The position numbers and the translations under genes are program-made. The notes under the pieces were generated by a model. The model was not told the origin of the DNA and ran no database searches. It was given only the letters and a program-made list of their open reading frames with translations. This document shows positions 54,617-64,000 of a stretch of DNA of 64,000 bases, piece after piece. Origin of the DNA: Basidiobolus meristosporus CBS 931.73 (lineage: Eukaryota; Basidiobolomycota; Basidiobolomycetes; Basidiobolales; Basidiobolaceae); assembly GCA_002104905.1 (NCBI GenBank), contig MCFE01000027.1:62001-126000 (forward strand). The letters are read 5' to 3'. How positions within the stretch are numbered: position 1 is the first letter of the stretch; each line of letters starts with the position of its first letter.

Positions 54617-55429
54617 GTTCAGGGTATCCCAATTCAATTTTGCAACTTTCACAGGTTTTGCTGCAATGCAATTGTTTATATCAGCTGGATACATAGCTAA
54701 TACAAATAGGGCACATGGTTGTACCAAATATATCAATAATATTTAATATTTATGCTGCTCCATACTTTATACACATCTCACATGTAAAAAAAAGAATGCA
54801 TATTTGAAATGCAAATAGTATAATTATTTGGTATGATCTACCGCTTGAATGTTTAAGTTAGATCAGTTGTTTTAGTAAAATCAATTAGTTATATGTTTAG
54901 GTTATCAGTATATCAGTATTATCTATCAAATCAGTAGCATTAGTCAGCAAACAAATCAGTAGATCCTTATCAGACAGAAATAGATATATTAGGTAGGATC
55001 TTATTGGGTGATGATGATGCAATCAAATGAGTCATCAGCCACACCCTACATTAGGAAATACAATCAGTCAGCAATTGATCTGGCACAATGTATATAAGGA
55101 GCTGCTGAAACCTCAATAAAAATCTGCTCAAGAGTTAGTGAGTACAATACTAGCTAAACTCCCTATTCCTCTACAACTTCTATACCAAGACTTGTAACAT
55201 ATTACTACAAAGTAGTTGAAACTAGATATTTAAAGACTATTTCTCAGGTTAGAGTTAAGGGTGTAGTATGTAATGTTCTAAGAAAAACTGCTATAGATTA
55301 TTCTGGTACTAAAGAAGGTCACTATGTTACTGTAACTGTACCTAACATGGGTTCCTCAAAAATGAGCAGCTTACTGTAACTGGTGATGATTTGACTGAGA
55401 CACATCTTGATAAATGGCCATCTAAATAA
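54617..55429 (+). pseudogene. Unidentified plus-strand ORF beside the polymerase
   Basis: Not recognised. Before the solo LTR (54829-55199) the frame from 54617 is open for about 43 codons (F-R-V-S-Q-F-N-F-A-T-F, A-M-Q-L-F-I-S-A-G-Y) and continues after a shift. After the LTR it is open from 55200 (Y-Y-K-V-V-E-T-R-Y-L-K). One frameshift near 55363 leads to the end L-D-K-W-P-S-K and TAA at 55427-55429. The stop lies 14 bp from the polymerase stop on the other strand, so the two genes converge tightly. Residue use (V/T-rich, Y-V-T-V-T-V-P) suggests beta structure. It is 5' truncated by copia F. It could be a structural or replication protein of the same plasmid- or virus-like element. Confidence 0.45.
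54829..55199 (+). repeat. Solo gypsy LTR
   Basis: About 371 bp of the same LTR family as G1 and G2, plus orientation (TGGTATGATCTACCGC...ACTTGTAACA), with target duplication TATT (54825-54828 and 55200-55203). The 4-bp duplication agrees with ACTG for G1. Confidence 0.85.
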
Positions 55430-56190
55430 TAGCAACATTTTTGTTAATAATAGATTTCCTTGGTATTTCCATCCACCAATACATGCCTTTTGGTATATTG
55501 ACCCAAAACTGCTTTTTCAACTATTTAATCATGTATGTACATATTTCATTGGGTTTTTTGTACACCACTAGTTATCATTGTATTTACATTAAATTTTTCT
55601 GGTTTGTATAACAGTTCAACAATACTGTTATACAGCTTTTCTTTATTTTTATGCACACCTTTTGCATAGACATTTACTCCATCCTTTTTGTCTTGGATCC
55701 ATATAGCTTACATGATACAAAAATACCCTCTGTTATATAATCATATTTTGCAAGTAAGTTGCCCAAGTTTATCTCCTAGTAGTTCTTTTAGCTCCACAAC
55801 ACTCTCTAGTTTCAAATCTGTAATAATAGAATCTGTATCTATGTAGCTAATTTTTCCTTCCTGATTTCCTATGCATAACATAAGCTTATGCAAATGTACT
55901 CTACCATACAATGTAATAGCTGCAACTACAGCTACATTTACATCATCTAGTATCCATACACATTTTCATGGGATACCATGGTGTATTTGTACTGGTTGTA
56001 TGTTGCTTTTCCACCATATTCTAAGGTAGTAACAGGTTGTAACATGTGTGACCCATTTATCTTAGTCACAGAACGGTGATACTTATTGTACCCAAAAAAC
56101 CCATAACTGGAATTGGCAGTTATTTTAATTATGTATTCTGCAGCATGTTATCTGCATTTTTAGCTTGTGCTTCATTGTTATACATGGATT

Positions 56191-56559
56191 TGTTACCAGT
56201 CTTGGTCTAAGAGTAGTAGAGGAATAGGGATTTTAGCTAGTATTGTATTTACTAAAGCTCAAACTGATTTTTATTGAGGTTCCAATAGCTCTGTATAGAC
56301 ATTTTGCCAGATTGATTGCTGACTAATTGTATATCCTATTGCATGTTGTGACTGATGACTCATTTGATTGCATCATTGTTACTCAAAAAAATCCTAACAA
56401 ATGTATCTATTTCTGTCTGATAAGGATCTGCTGATTCATATACTGACTAATGCTACTGATTTGATAGATAACACTGATATACTGATAGGCTATAAATATA
56501 ACTAATTGATTTGACTAAAAGCTGATCTAACCTGAACATTCAAGCAGTAGATCATAACA
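56191..56559 (-). repeat. 3' LTR of gypsy G2
   Basis: 369 bp, TGTTACCAGTC...GATCATAACA, followed by TTCTCCCCTAATA. Confidence 0.9.
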
Positions 56560-56566
56560 TTCTCCC

Positions 56567-59500
56567 CTAATAAAGCTGGGAGGGTTCTCCTGAATCTCTT
56601 TTCTTGTGAAACCAATATCTTGATGGCTCAGTATTCTTGGCAAGACTTGCAAGCTTGAGTTGGTCTCTATGGACTAAATCTTCCCAGATATTCCCTTGTT
56701 TGTCTACTAGTTGGTAAGTTGCAAACAGATATTCTCTGATGATCTTCAAAGGTCCCATCCATTGTGGCTCAAACTTCTTCCAAGTGTTGTTTCTCAGCAG
56801 TACAAAGTTCCTAACTGACAATGCTTCTGGAGATATAGTCTTATCAAGTCTCTGCTTCATCTTTTCTGCACTTTGAGGTACTCTGGCCTGTGCCTCTTGA
56901 TATATGTGTTCCAGCTTCTGGTGTCAACTTGGCTGACCGCGCTCATCTTCTAAGGTGCTTGCAAGCTCTGGTTGTGTTAGATCTCCTCAAATCCTTGGTT
57001 CACATCCATACACTGAGTAAAATGGCAATTGTTGGGTGATGTTGGGCACTCTAACTCTGCATTCAAAAAAGGGCTTGATTTATATACTTGTCCCATCTAC
57101 TACAGCTCTGTATGCATACTTGGTTGGCTTTTTTCCAAATTATCAATTAAACTGCTTGGTGGCTTCACTAGTTCTAGAGTGATATGCCAAGGTTTCTGAG
57201 TGATTGATCTGCTGCATTTCCAGGTAAGCTTCCAATATCTTTGCCATAAAGCTTGCTCCTCTATTGGATAAAATCTCTACAGGGCATCTAAATTTCATAA
57301 GGATCTCTTGTAGATGAAACTTGCAGCTTCTTATTCACTGGCAACAGGCACAGCATTAGCTACTGGCTATTTGGTGGCAAGGTTAATTGCTACTAGGATC
57401 CAACAGTTGCATTTTGTGGTGGTTGGCAGTCTTCCAATAAAGTCAATTCCTCATCTTTCAAATGGTGTCACAGGCTCTAACAGAAAGAGTTTGGCAATTC
57501 GCTGTGGTTGGCCTTGGTTGATTTGGCAATTTCAGCATGTTTTCACTGGCTTCTCAATGTCTTGATTCATTCTAGGCCACCATGCTCTGGCTTTCACAAG
57601 GCTATAGGTTCCTTCAATTCCAAGATGTCCATATCCATTATGTAGCTTAAATAATAAGTCCAGGTAAGCAACACAAGGGCAATAGGCAATACGGCTTCCA
57701 TCAACAATATGGTAGAGTGTTTCATTTTGTACCACAAAGTTGCTGGCTTCATCCTGGATTATCTTCTTGATCCCTTCATCTACCTCATTAGGAATGACTT
57801 GGTCCTACAAGTACTTTGGTAATAAGCTAGGTCAATCTGATTCATGCACTAAGCTGAGTTGAGCAACTTGTTCTAATCTTGATAAGGCATCAGCAACCAT
57901 GTTGCTTTTCCCAGGGCAGTGGATAATCTTCAAATCAAATTGCTGAATGTATTCACTCCTTCCTGTCATTCTTCTGGGGAGTACCTTCTGAGTAAATACA
58001 TACTTGAGCAAGGCATGATCAGTCTTCACAGTGCACTTGACTCCTTTGATGTAGCATCTCCAGGTCTTCAAGCAGTGTATAATGACAAACATCTCCTTCT
58101 CATGCACTGGATAGTTCTGTTCCACTGAGTTCAGATTCCTTAACTCAAAGGCAACTGGGTAGTCCTTTCCTTCATGCTCTTAGGCTAGTTCTTGACCAAT
58201 TGCATAGTCTGAAGCATCTGTGCACAGAGTTAACTCTATTCTGAAGTCAGGGATTCTTAAGCTTGGCAGCTTAGCAAGTTCATTCTTGAGCATCTGAGAG
58301 GCAGTCTCACAGGCTGTGTCCCACTTCATGGTATTGTTGTTCTTGAGAGTATCAGTTAACGGGGCTGCAATACTTACAAAGAACTTGACAAATCTCCAAT
58401 AATAGGAAACCATTCCAAGGATGATCTGAGTCCTTATATGCTATGGGGCTGCTTCCAATTCTTAATGATTTCAACCTTCTTGGGTCTAAGGTCACTCCTG
58501 TGCTAGTCACTATGTGTCCCTGGCTTTCAACATGTTCCTTCAAGAATTCACACTTTGCTAGCTTACTTACTTACTTGCTGTATATCAATATATCATCTAG
58601 GTAGATTACAACAAACTTGTCTAAGTACTCCTGGAAGACATTCTGCATCAGGGTCATGAATGTTGCAGGGGCATTGGTAAGGCCAAAACTCATGACTAAG
58701 TACTTGTAATGTCCATATCTGGTGTGGGGGAATCATAGGGATGATACTGGGGGACTTTGGGTAGGACTCTGGGGAGAATGCTTGGGTGAAGAGTGGGTAC
58801 TACATTTAGTACTCACAGTAGGCTTACAAGATCATCTGTAAATACGTCTGAATATTTCTTCAAAAGAGTCTGGACCTTCTGGGGTGCTGGAGTAGAGAAA
58901 TCCTCCTGTAATACTGCCATGAGGAACCTCTGGGTGCCTTTTCTAAGTGCTCTACAGAACTGTGTCTTGCTAAGTTCACTTATTTCACACATACCGGAAT
59001 TGACCAAGTTGAAATCCAATCTGGCAGTTAATATCTCATTGGTATTGCAGTCCTACTGGATCTAAGTGACATGGGTTCTCCAGCTGATTGATAGGTTACA
59101 ACAAAATAGCCAGGTTTTTTCAAGTACAAGGTCAAACATGCAGTTCCCAAAAATATATAGACCTGTAGGTCTTCTTCATAGTCATTGATCTTCATTCTTA
59201 CTGGCTTAGTAATACGGTTGATTATCTGAGAGTTCCCATCAGCTGTTGAGACTGAAGTTGATCTGGTGGGTTCTGAGCTGATTCCAGCTTTCAAAGCAAA
59301 CTTCTCTGACATGTACTCATGCAATGCTCCTGAGTTAATGATGATCTTGACAGGTAATCCATTGATTACTCCATTCAAGTATAATAGCTTTTTTGAGTAT
59401 GAGGTCATCTGGGATAGGTGTTCTTCTGTCATATGGAAGGTGAGTTTGCAGTCTTCTTTGAGTTCATCTTCCATGTTACTATGCTCAAGGGCTTTAATAT

Positions 59501-60260
59501 GGTTGAAGATCCTTAATGGCTGGTGTCCATTTATTCTTTGAGGACAGCACTTTGCAATATGTCCCTGCTGGTGGCAAATAAAGTAAAGTCCTTTGTTCTT
59601 ACATTCTTTTGAGGTGTAATTCTTCTGCATAGCATCTATTCCCATTGGCACTGCTTCTGGTTGTCTTCTTTCATATTGATTGTAGCCTCTCTGATTAGTC
59701 ATTGTGGGCTTCCCAACTTGTAACATAGCCAAGTCATAGTCAATGGCAATCTTAATGACTTCTTCAATAGTCTGAGGTCTTTGATAATTCACTTCCTTGC
59801 AAGTTCTTTCTTTCAGCCCATCAATAAAGTATTAAACCTGATCCAGGGGGTTCACTCTTTCAATTTGTTCATATACACATCTATATTCATAGATGTACTC
59901 TTGGACCATTCCTTTCTGTCTGAGTGTCTTCAACTTTCTTCTTAGAAGTGTCTGCTGGTGTGGGGGTTCAAAGGATCCAGAATTTTCAACACAAATTCAT
60001 CCCAGGTAAAGACCATAGAGCATCCCATCATGGTGGCTGACCTGATCCTATTGTGGTACCACTGTAGAGTTGCATCTGCCAGGTAAGATGCTGCATATTG
60101 TAACTTGCTTTCTGGAGCAATCCCTTAGCCTAGAAAGCTTCTGCATTCTGGAAGAGCCAAGTTCCCAGGTTTTCATTGACTCTACCATGGTACTGATTGA
60201 CATACACACTTAAGTTGCACTTGACAGGGTTTTGCTGGTTTGGCACCATGGTAGTCATTT
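56567..60260 (-). pseudogene. Gypsy G2 gag-pol, fragmented
   Basis: Recognisable from high to low coordinates: gag (to about 59800), zinc knuckle with two changes (Y-F-I-C-H-Q-Q-G-H-I-A-K-C-C, about 59560), protease region (I-N-S-G-A, catalytic Asp changed to Asn, about 59335), part of RT (Y-L-D-D-I region about 58590), RNase H (C-T-D-A-S-D about 58220; V-H-E-K-E-M about 58105), integrase zinc-binding part (57532-57735) and integrase C-terminus (56567-56860). Frames are short throughout. Confidence 0.85.
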
Positions 60261-60408
60261 GTTGTTGCTGCTGGCTAAGGATCTGGAGTAACTGTTGCTG
60301 TTAGGCCAGGATATGCTGCAAAGCATTCTTTCATTTGTAATTTTCTGACATCTTGGGAAAGGCTTCTTATTCTTCAGGAGGGAGGTTCCTGGTTATTGCT
60401 GCTATCAA

Positions 60409-60777
60409 GGTTACATGTCTTAGTATAAGAGTTGTAGAGGAACAGGGAGCTTAGCTAGTACTGTATTCACCAAATCTTGAACTGATTTTTATTGAGTTTC
60501 CAGCAGCTCCTTATATACATTTTGCTAGATTGATTGCTGACTAATTGAATTTCCTATTGTAGGTTGTAGCTGATGACTCATTCAATTGCATAGTTATCAC
60601 CCAATAGGATCCTACTTAACATATCTATTTCAGTCTCATAAGGATCTGCTGATTCATTTGCTGACTAATACTACTGATCCAATAGATAATGCTGATATAC
60701 TAATAGGCTAAACATATAACTAATTAACTTGACTAAAAGCGGATCTAACTTAAACATTCAAGTGGAAGATTATAACA
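60409..60777 (-). repeat. 5' LTR of gypsy G2
   Basis: 369 bp; the first base is mutated (GGTTACATG for TGTTACAAG) and it ends ATTATAACA. Confidence 0.85.
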
Positions 60778-61254
60778 GTTGTAAAAAGTCCTTCCCTATG
60801 TTGCCAATTCAAATTCATATTCTTATATTAATACATAGCTCCAACCCGCTGTAATACCATATTTTATTTCTTCATAAAACGGTACTATAGGTTCTGACTT
60901 TGAATTAAGCTTTGGAAATATGTATTTTCCTTGGGTCATCACGCCATGGATTTGCTTTCCAGGATCACAATGTTTTATACCCACTTTATAAAAGCTGTAT
61001 GCAACTCTAAAATTTTTGTATGTCACATATTTGTAGAAGATTTTCATGCCATATAAGTTTCTTGAATGGTAAAAGAAGACTTTCTGCATTAGGATATATT
61101 TGTTAAGTAACTTTTTAGCTGCTAAATGATACCAAATAGTCCAATATTTCAGCATACCTTGGTCAGATAACCAATCCAATACCAAATAGCCCAGCTTTTC
61201 AACACAATATGCCATACTACTGCATTGCCATTTGTGCAACCCTTTAGCAATCAC

Positions 61255-61760
61255 ACTATGGCTTTATGTCAATGGTCATATACTGGCCCCTATCTATCCA
61301 GGTCCTTAGCTGGATCTGCATACTTTTACCCCCATCTGCCAGTCTTTACAAGCAGTCCTTGTAATGCTCAAATGTGTTTCTTCTGCACTGCTCCTGAAGT
61401 AGTGGTGCTACCTCTTGTGGTGCTTATTGAGACTAAATATCCACTGTATGCATTGCAATTCTTTTCTGAGCTCTTAATAGCATTACTTTGCTGTCAATAG
61501 ACTCTCTACTGTGTCTACAATAGAAGATGTGGAGGCAGCAGTAGACAAAGTGCTTGTCTCTGTACACTCATCTATGGTATTACAGCATAGCACAGCTTGC
61601 TGCATGCTATACACAAAAGAAAATAGCTGTTGGAGAAATTCTGGTTAGGGTTATCAGCTTTGCCTGCAATAGGTCTTGAGGAAGGCACTATCTCTTAGCT
61701 GTGGCACTCTTGCTCTTCTGCCTTGAGATTCTCTGCTGATCAGGAGTACATTCTCAAGTA
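61255..61760 (-). pseudogene. Fragment of the CACTA-element second gene
   Basis: About 61320-61590 align with 63250-63560 (CATCTGCCAGTCTTTACAAG; GAAGATGTGGAGGC). Strongly diverged, no open frame. The exact border with the polymerase remnant is not clear. Confidence 0.55.
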
Positions 61761-62014
61761 GTCAGTGCTGGTCCAAGATTTGTTTGTTTATTTGAGTCCA
61801 GGATAATAGACCTGCTGTGCTCAATGGTAGCCCATGGGAGCCAGACAGTTTGTAGGGCCAAATTGATCTGTCACAATATGCCACCATCTGGCACTGTAGT
61901 TTCTACTATGATGCAAGTGGTAGGAAAGAGTTACTGGTAATATTATGCAATCTTACTTGTGCTGCTAAGAATAATGCTTGTCTTGCTTTGTATATTCTGT
62001 TTAGACCTTTGGCT
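61761..62014. other. Unassigned decayed sequence
   Basis: AT-rich, with no frame or repeat I can place between the CACTA fragment and the solo LTR. Confidence 0.4.
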
Positions 62015-62364
62015 AGAATGTTCAAGTTACATTAGGTTTAATCAAATCAATTAGCTTTGTGCTTAACCTATCAGTATTTCAGTGTTTTCTATCAAGTCCA
62101 TAATATTAGTTAGCAGATGAATCAGCAAATCCTTATCAAACCAAAACTGATATACTAAGTAAGACCTAATTGAGTGAAGATGATGCACTCAGAGAAGTCA
62201 GCAGTAACAATTTACATTAGAACATACAATTAGTCAGCAATTGATATGGCAAAATGTGTTTAAGGAGCTGTTGGAGCCTGAATAAAAATCAGCTCAGGGT
62301 CAGTGAATACAATACTAGCTAGACTTTCCATTCCTCTTCAACACTTTTATCAAGACTTGTAACA
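62015..62364 (+). repeat. Solo gypsy LTR, decayed
   Basis: Plus-oriented relative of the G1/G2 LTR; it matches from GAATGTTCAAGTTA to CAAGACTTGTAACA at 62364. The left border is approximate. Confidence 0.65.
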
Positions 62365-62686
62365 ACTTTCTGTAATGCTCCAGAAGCATTTCTCTCCATA
62401 GCTGTCTTATTGTATTAGTATAATGGACATCAGAAAGTGTCTTGACCATTTCCTATTCTGCAGTTTTATCCTATGATAGACTTTCCTCAACATATATCTG
62501 CTAATATACTGAATCTCCTGAGGTATACATCAGTAGGTTCTAATCTCACTATGAAATGATTGAATAACACGCCATAGAGCTTCTACTGCTTGCCAAGCAC
62601 AACATTTCTTGGCTTCTATCAGCTGCTATACATCCTAGTCCCTGACAATCCTCCTTTGTATAAGCTAAGCCTCCCATACATTTCTC
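62365..62686. other. Unassigned sequence left of the CACTA end
   Basis: About 320 bp with no supportable feature. It is the DNA into which the CACTA-like element at 62687 inserted. Confidence 0.4.
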
Positions 62687-64000
62687 CCCTATGAAAAAGT
62701 ATTGAAATGATCCCATCAAAAGGTCTTCACATATCTAAAGTCCCGTGACTAAGAGGCACCAATACTGTCAGGACACAGTCTAGAGACCATTGAACAGTAA
62801 TTGCACCCTGGATTTCACAAAAAACTTGGTCAAAATGTTTCATCATAACAATGTATAAGTAGCTTTTCATTAGTTCCCTGCCAATTTGCTCACTCTTTGA
62901 TCCCAGACACTCAATTGCCTCCTACATTTGTGTGCATTGATTGACTATTGCCTCTTTTTCAAATTTCTTACTACTTGACTCAACTGTTGCTCTTACTTTT
63001 CATGCATACAAATTGATTTATTTCCGTAGAAACTTCAGTTGTACATCAATTGCCAATTGTATTGGCCTATGCAAGTCCCTATACACTACACTAACATTAA
63101 GACCAACCCCGCACTCAAAAAGTAACTCCATTAAGATTCCCCACTCAATAAGTGTTTCTGCTGTAACACTCTGGTTCCACAACTCTGGCAGGAATGCAAC
63201 AGCTTTGTGCCACAGTTCATTCACTGGTTCCCACACATCCTGGTCTTCAGCTGGTGCTGCAAGGTCTAGCACCGCATCTGCCAGTCTTTGCAGTAAATCC
63301 TTGCAATATTCCAGTGTGTTTTCTTGAGCACTGCTCTTGAAGAAGTGCTGCAACCACTTAGTGTGCTAATTAATGCTCCAAAGTTCCACTGAAGGTATTG
63401 TGATAGTTGTTCAAGCTTGTAATATTGTAGCCTTATCTGTCAGTGGGATCTCCACTCTGTCAGCAATGGACAATGTGGAGGCTGTGGTAGACAAGTTGTC
63501 TTTTCAGCAAACTCATCTACCTTGCAAGAGTGTGGCTCAACTGGCTGCGCTTCCAACTCTTGTGAGAACAGCTGTTTTCTTGTTGGTAATTCTTCTTGGC
63601 TATGATGGGATTCAGTCTGTTCTGGGCTTGCATAGTCAACTGGCAACACCTGCAGTTTTTTTTGCTTGCCTCCCTGTCTCAGGCTTGGGAAGACACTTTT
63701 CCCTATACCTTTTCCTTTATCACCACTAAGTCTTTCACTGCTACTTTGTCTGAGTGCTTCTTGTACAGAACTATGTTCTCTCCTGGATAAATTCTGCTCT
63801 GGCGCATCTGTTTTGGCCTGCCTGTTTCTTGCTGCCACTCTTCTGGCAACCTGACATTTCTTTTCCCCTTGTTTTGGGCTCTCAAATATAGTTGTGACAG
63901 GCGCCTGTAAAAGCAGCTGGTTTTTATCACTGCCAGGTCCTTCACTGCTACTTTGACTGGGTGCTTCTTGAGTGGTGCTGCACTTTTTCCTTGATAAATG
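62687..64000 (-). mobile_element. CACTA-like element, runs off the right edge
   Basis: Starts at CCCTATGAAAAAGTATTGAA, the same inverted end as at 33609, followed by the 3' flank and C-terminal part of the second gene on the minus strand. Its frames are longer than those of the copy at 31203-33279, so it is the least decayed copy in the window. The transposase gene, if present, lies beyond the edge. Confidence 0.75.
63018..64000 (-). pseudogene. CACTA-element second gene, C-terminal half, partial
   Basis: Minus-strand pieces 63703-63945, 63440-63838 and 63018-63353. The first two hold the Q-S-S-S-E-x-x-x-x-D-K module twice, as in the copy at 31203-33279. The last is an intact 111-codon end with F-F-K-S-S-A-Q-E-N-T-L-E-Y-C and a Trp-rich stretch (D-V-W-E-P-V-N-E-L-W). 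Frame changes between the pieces, and a stop near 63440, indicate a broken gene unless introns are present. It continues past the window edge. Confidence 0.6.

Larger units (their letters stand above)
56191..60777 (-). mobile_element. Gypsy G2, full-length but internally deleted
   Basis: 4.59 kb with LTRs 56191-56559 and 60409-60777, inserted in the polymerase pseudogene. Same family as G1 but more decayed. No clean target duplication is readable (GATT against GTTG). Part of RT is deleted at about 58725-58820 and replaced by a G-rich filler. Confidence 0.88.
55444..61254 (-). pseudogene. Protein-primed family B DNA polymerase, split by gypsy G2
   Basis: The coding parts are 60778-61254 and 55444-56190, separated by gypsy G2. 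In the first part are an L-A-A-K-K-L-L-N-K-Y-I helix, S-R-N-L-Y-G-M-K-I-F (from the R-x-x-Y-x-G-G element of this family), a degenerate motif A R-V-A-Y-S-F-Y at 60988-61008 without its Asp, and Y-E-E-I-K-Y-G-I. The second part begins M-Y-N-N-E-A-Q-A-K-N. Motif B K-I-T-A-N-S-S-Y-G-F-F-G is at about 56091-56126 and motif C Y-I-D-T-D-S-I at 55825-55845. K-L-Y-G-S-K, a Y-A-K-G-V segment and a K-R near the end follow. This order is that of PF03175 polymerases of linear plasmids, Polintons and related viruses, which start DNA synthesis from a terminal protein. The exonuclease part is missing. Several stops and frameshifts make it non-functional. The Trp codons I located are TGG. Confidence 0.8.

Noticed and set aside
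54617-61254. Direct transfer of a mitochondrial linear plasmid
   Set aside because: Not excluded, but Trp codons read TGG and no plasmid RNA polymerase or terminal inverted repeat is seen, so I do not call it a mitochondrial insert.
62400-62686. Helitron helicase remnant (minus-strand L-W-R-V-I-Q-S-F-H-S-E segment)
   Set aside because: The likeness to Helitron helicases is one short stretch in a frame with stops, with no Rep or helicase motif nearby.

Overview
The window is eukaryotic nuclear DNA, most likely from a fungus. The evidence is a PHO80/PCL-type cyclin, compact intronless genes with TATA boxes and AATAAA signals, and many Ty1/copia and Ty3/gypsy retrotransposons beside CACTA-like DNA transposons. 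I cannot name the species; an early-diverging (zygomycete-grade) fungus is only a guess. The window has two sharply different halves.

Left part (about 1-10,000): unique, more GC-rich DNA with four supportable genes. These are a Pcl-type cyclin (2863-3561, +), a small 79-residue protein of unknown function (4323-4562, -), a secreted cysteine-motif protein (6997-7563, +) and a secreted, strongly repetitive Pro/Lys/Glu-rich protein (7960-9360, -). The last two are convergent. The remaining 6-7 kb holds no gene I can support, only microsatellites and regulatory signals.

Right part (about 10,200-64,000): an AT-rich island made almost wholly of transposons nested in each other, readable through exact target-site duplications (TSDs). 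A copia family (LTR about 350 bp, TGTTG...CAACA) has a primer-binding site that matches the anticodon arm of initiator tRNA-Met, abuts the LTR and contains the gag start codon. One copia insertion (11,846-20,843, TSD GTTCT) carries two tandem pol copies separated by near-identical inner LTRs and sits inside the LTR of another copia. A second copia (24,104-28,784, TSD CTTAA) sits inside the transposase gene of a CACTA/Plavaka-like DNA transposon (23,128-33,609). That transposon has CCCTAT-starting inverted ends and two divergent genes, a Tnp2-type transposase and a coiled-coil protein with a repeated module. It sits in turn in a gypsy gag. Further right are gypsy and copia chimeras, a rearranged second CACTA copy holding a Harbinger-like remnant, a decayed copia with a gypsy nested in it (45,997-50,930, TSD ACTG), and another gypsy (56,191-60,777).

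The most unusual content is at 54,617-61,254. It holds a decayed protein-primed family B DNA polymerase, split by a gypsy, that converges to within 14 bp on an unidentified plus-strand ORF. This looks like the remains of a linear plasmid, a Polinton-like element or a virus captured in the island. All its Trp codons that I located are TGG, which argues against a mitochondrial code. None of the transposons appears autonomous as it stands. The freshest are the pol copy at 16,164-19,295 and the CACTA copy running off the right edge.
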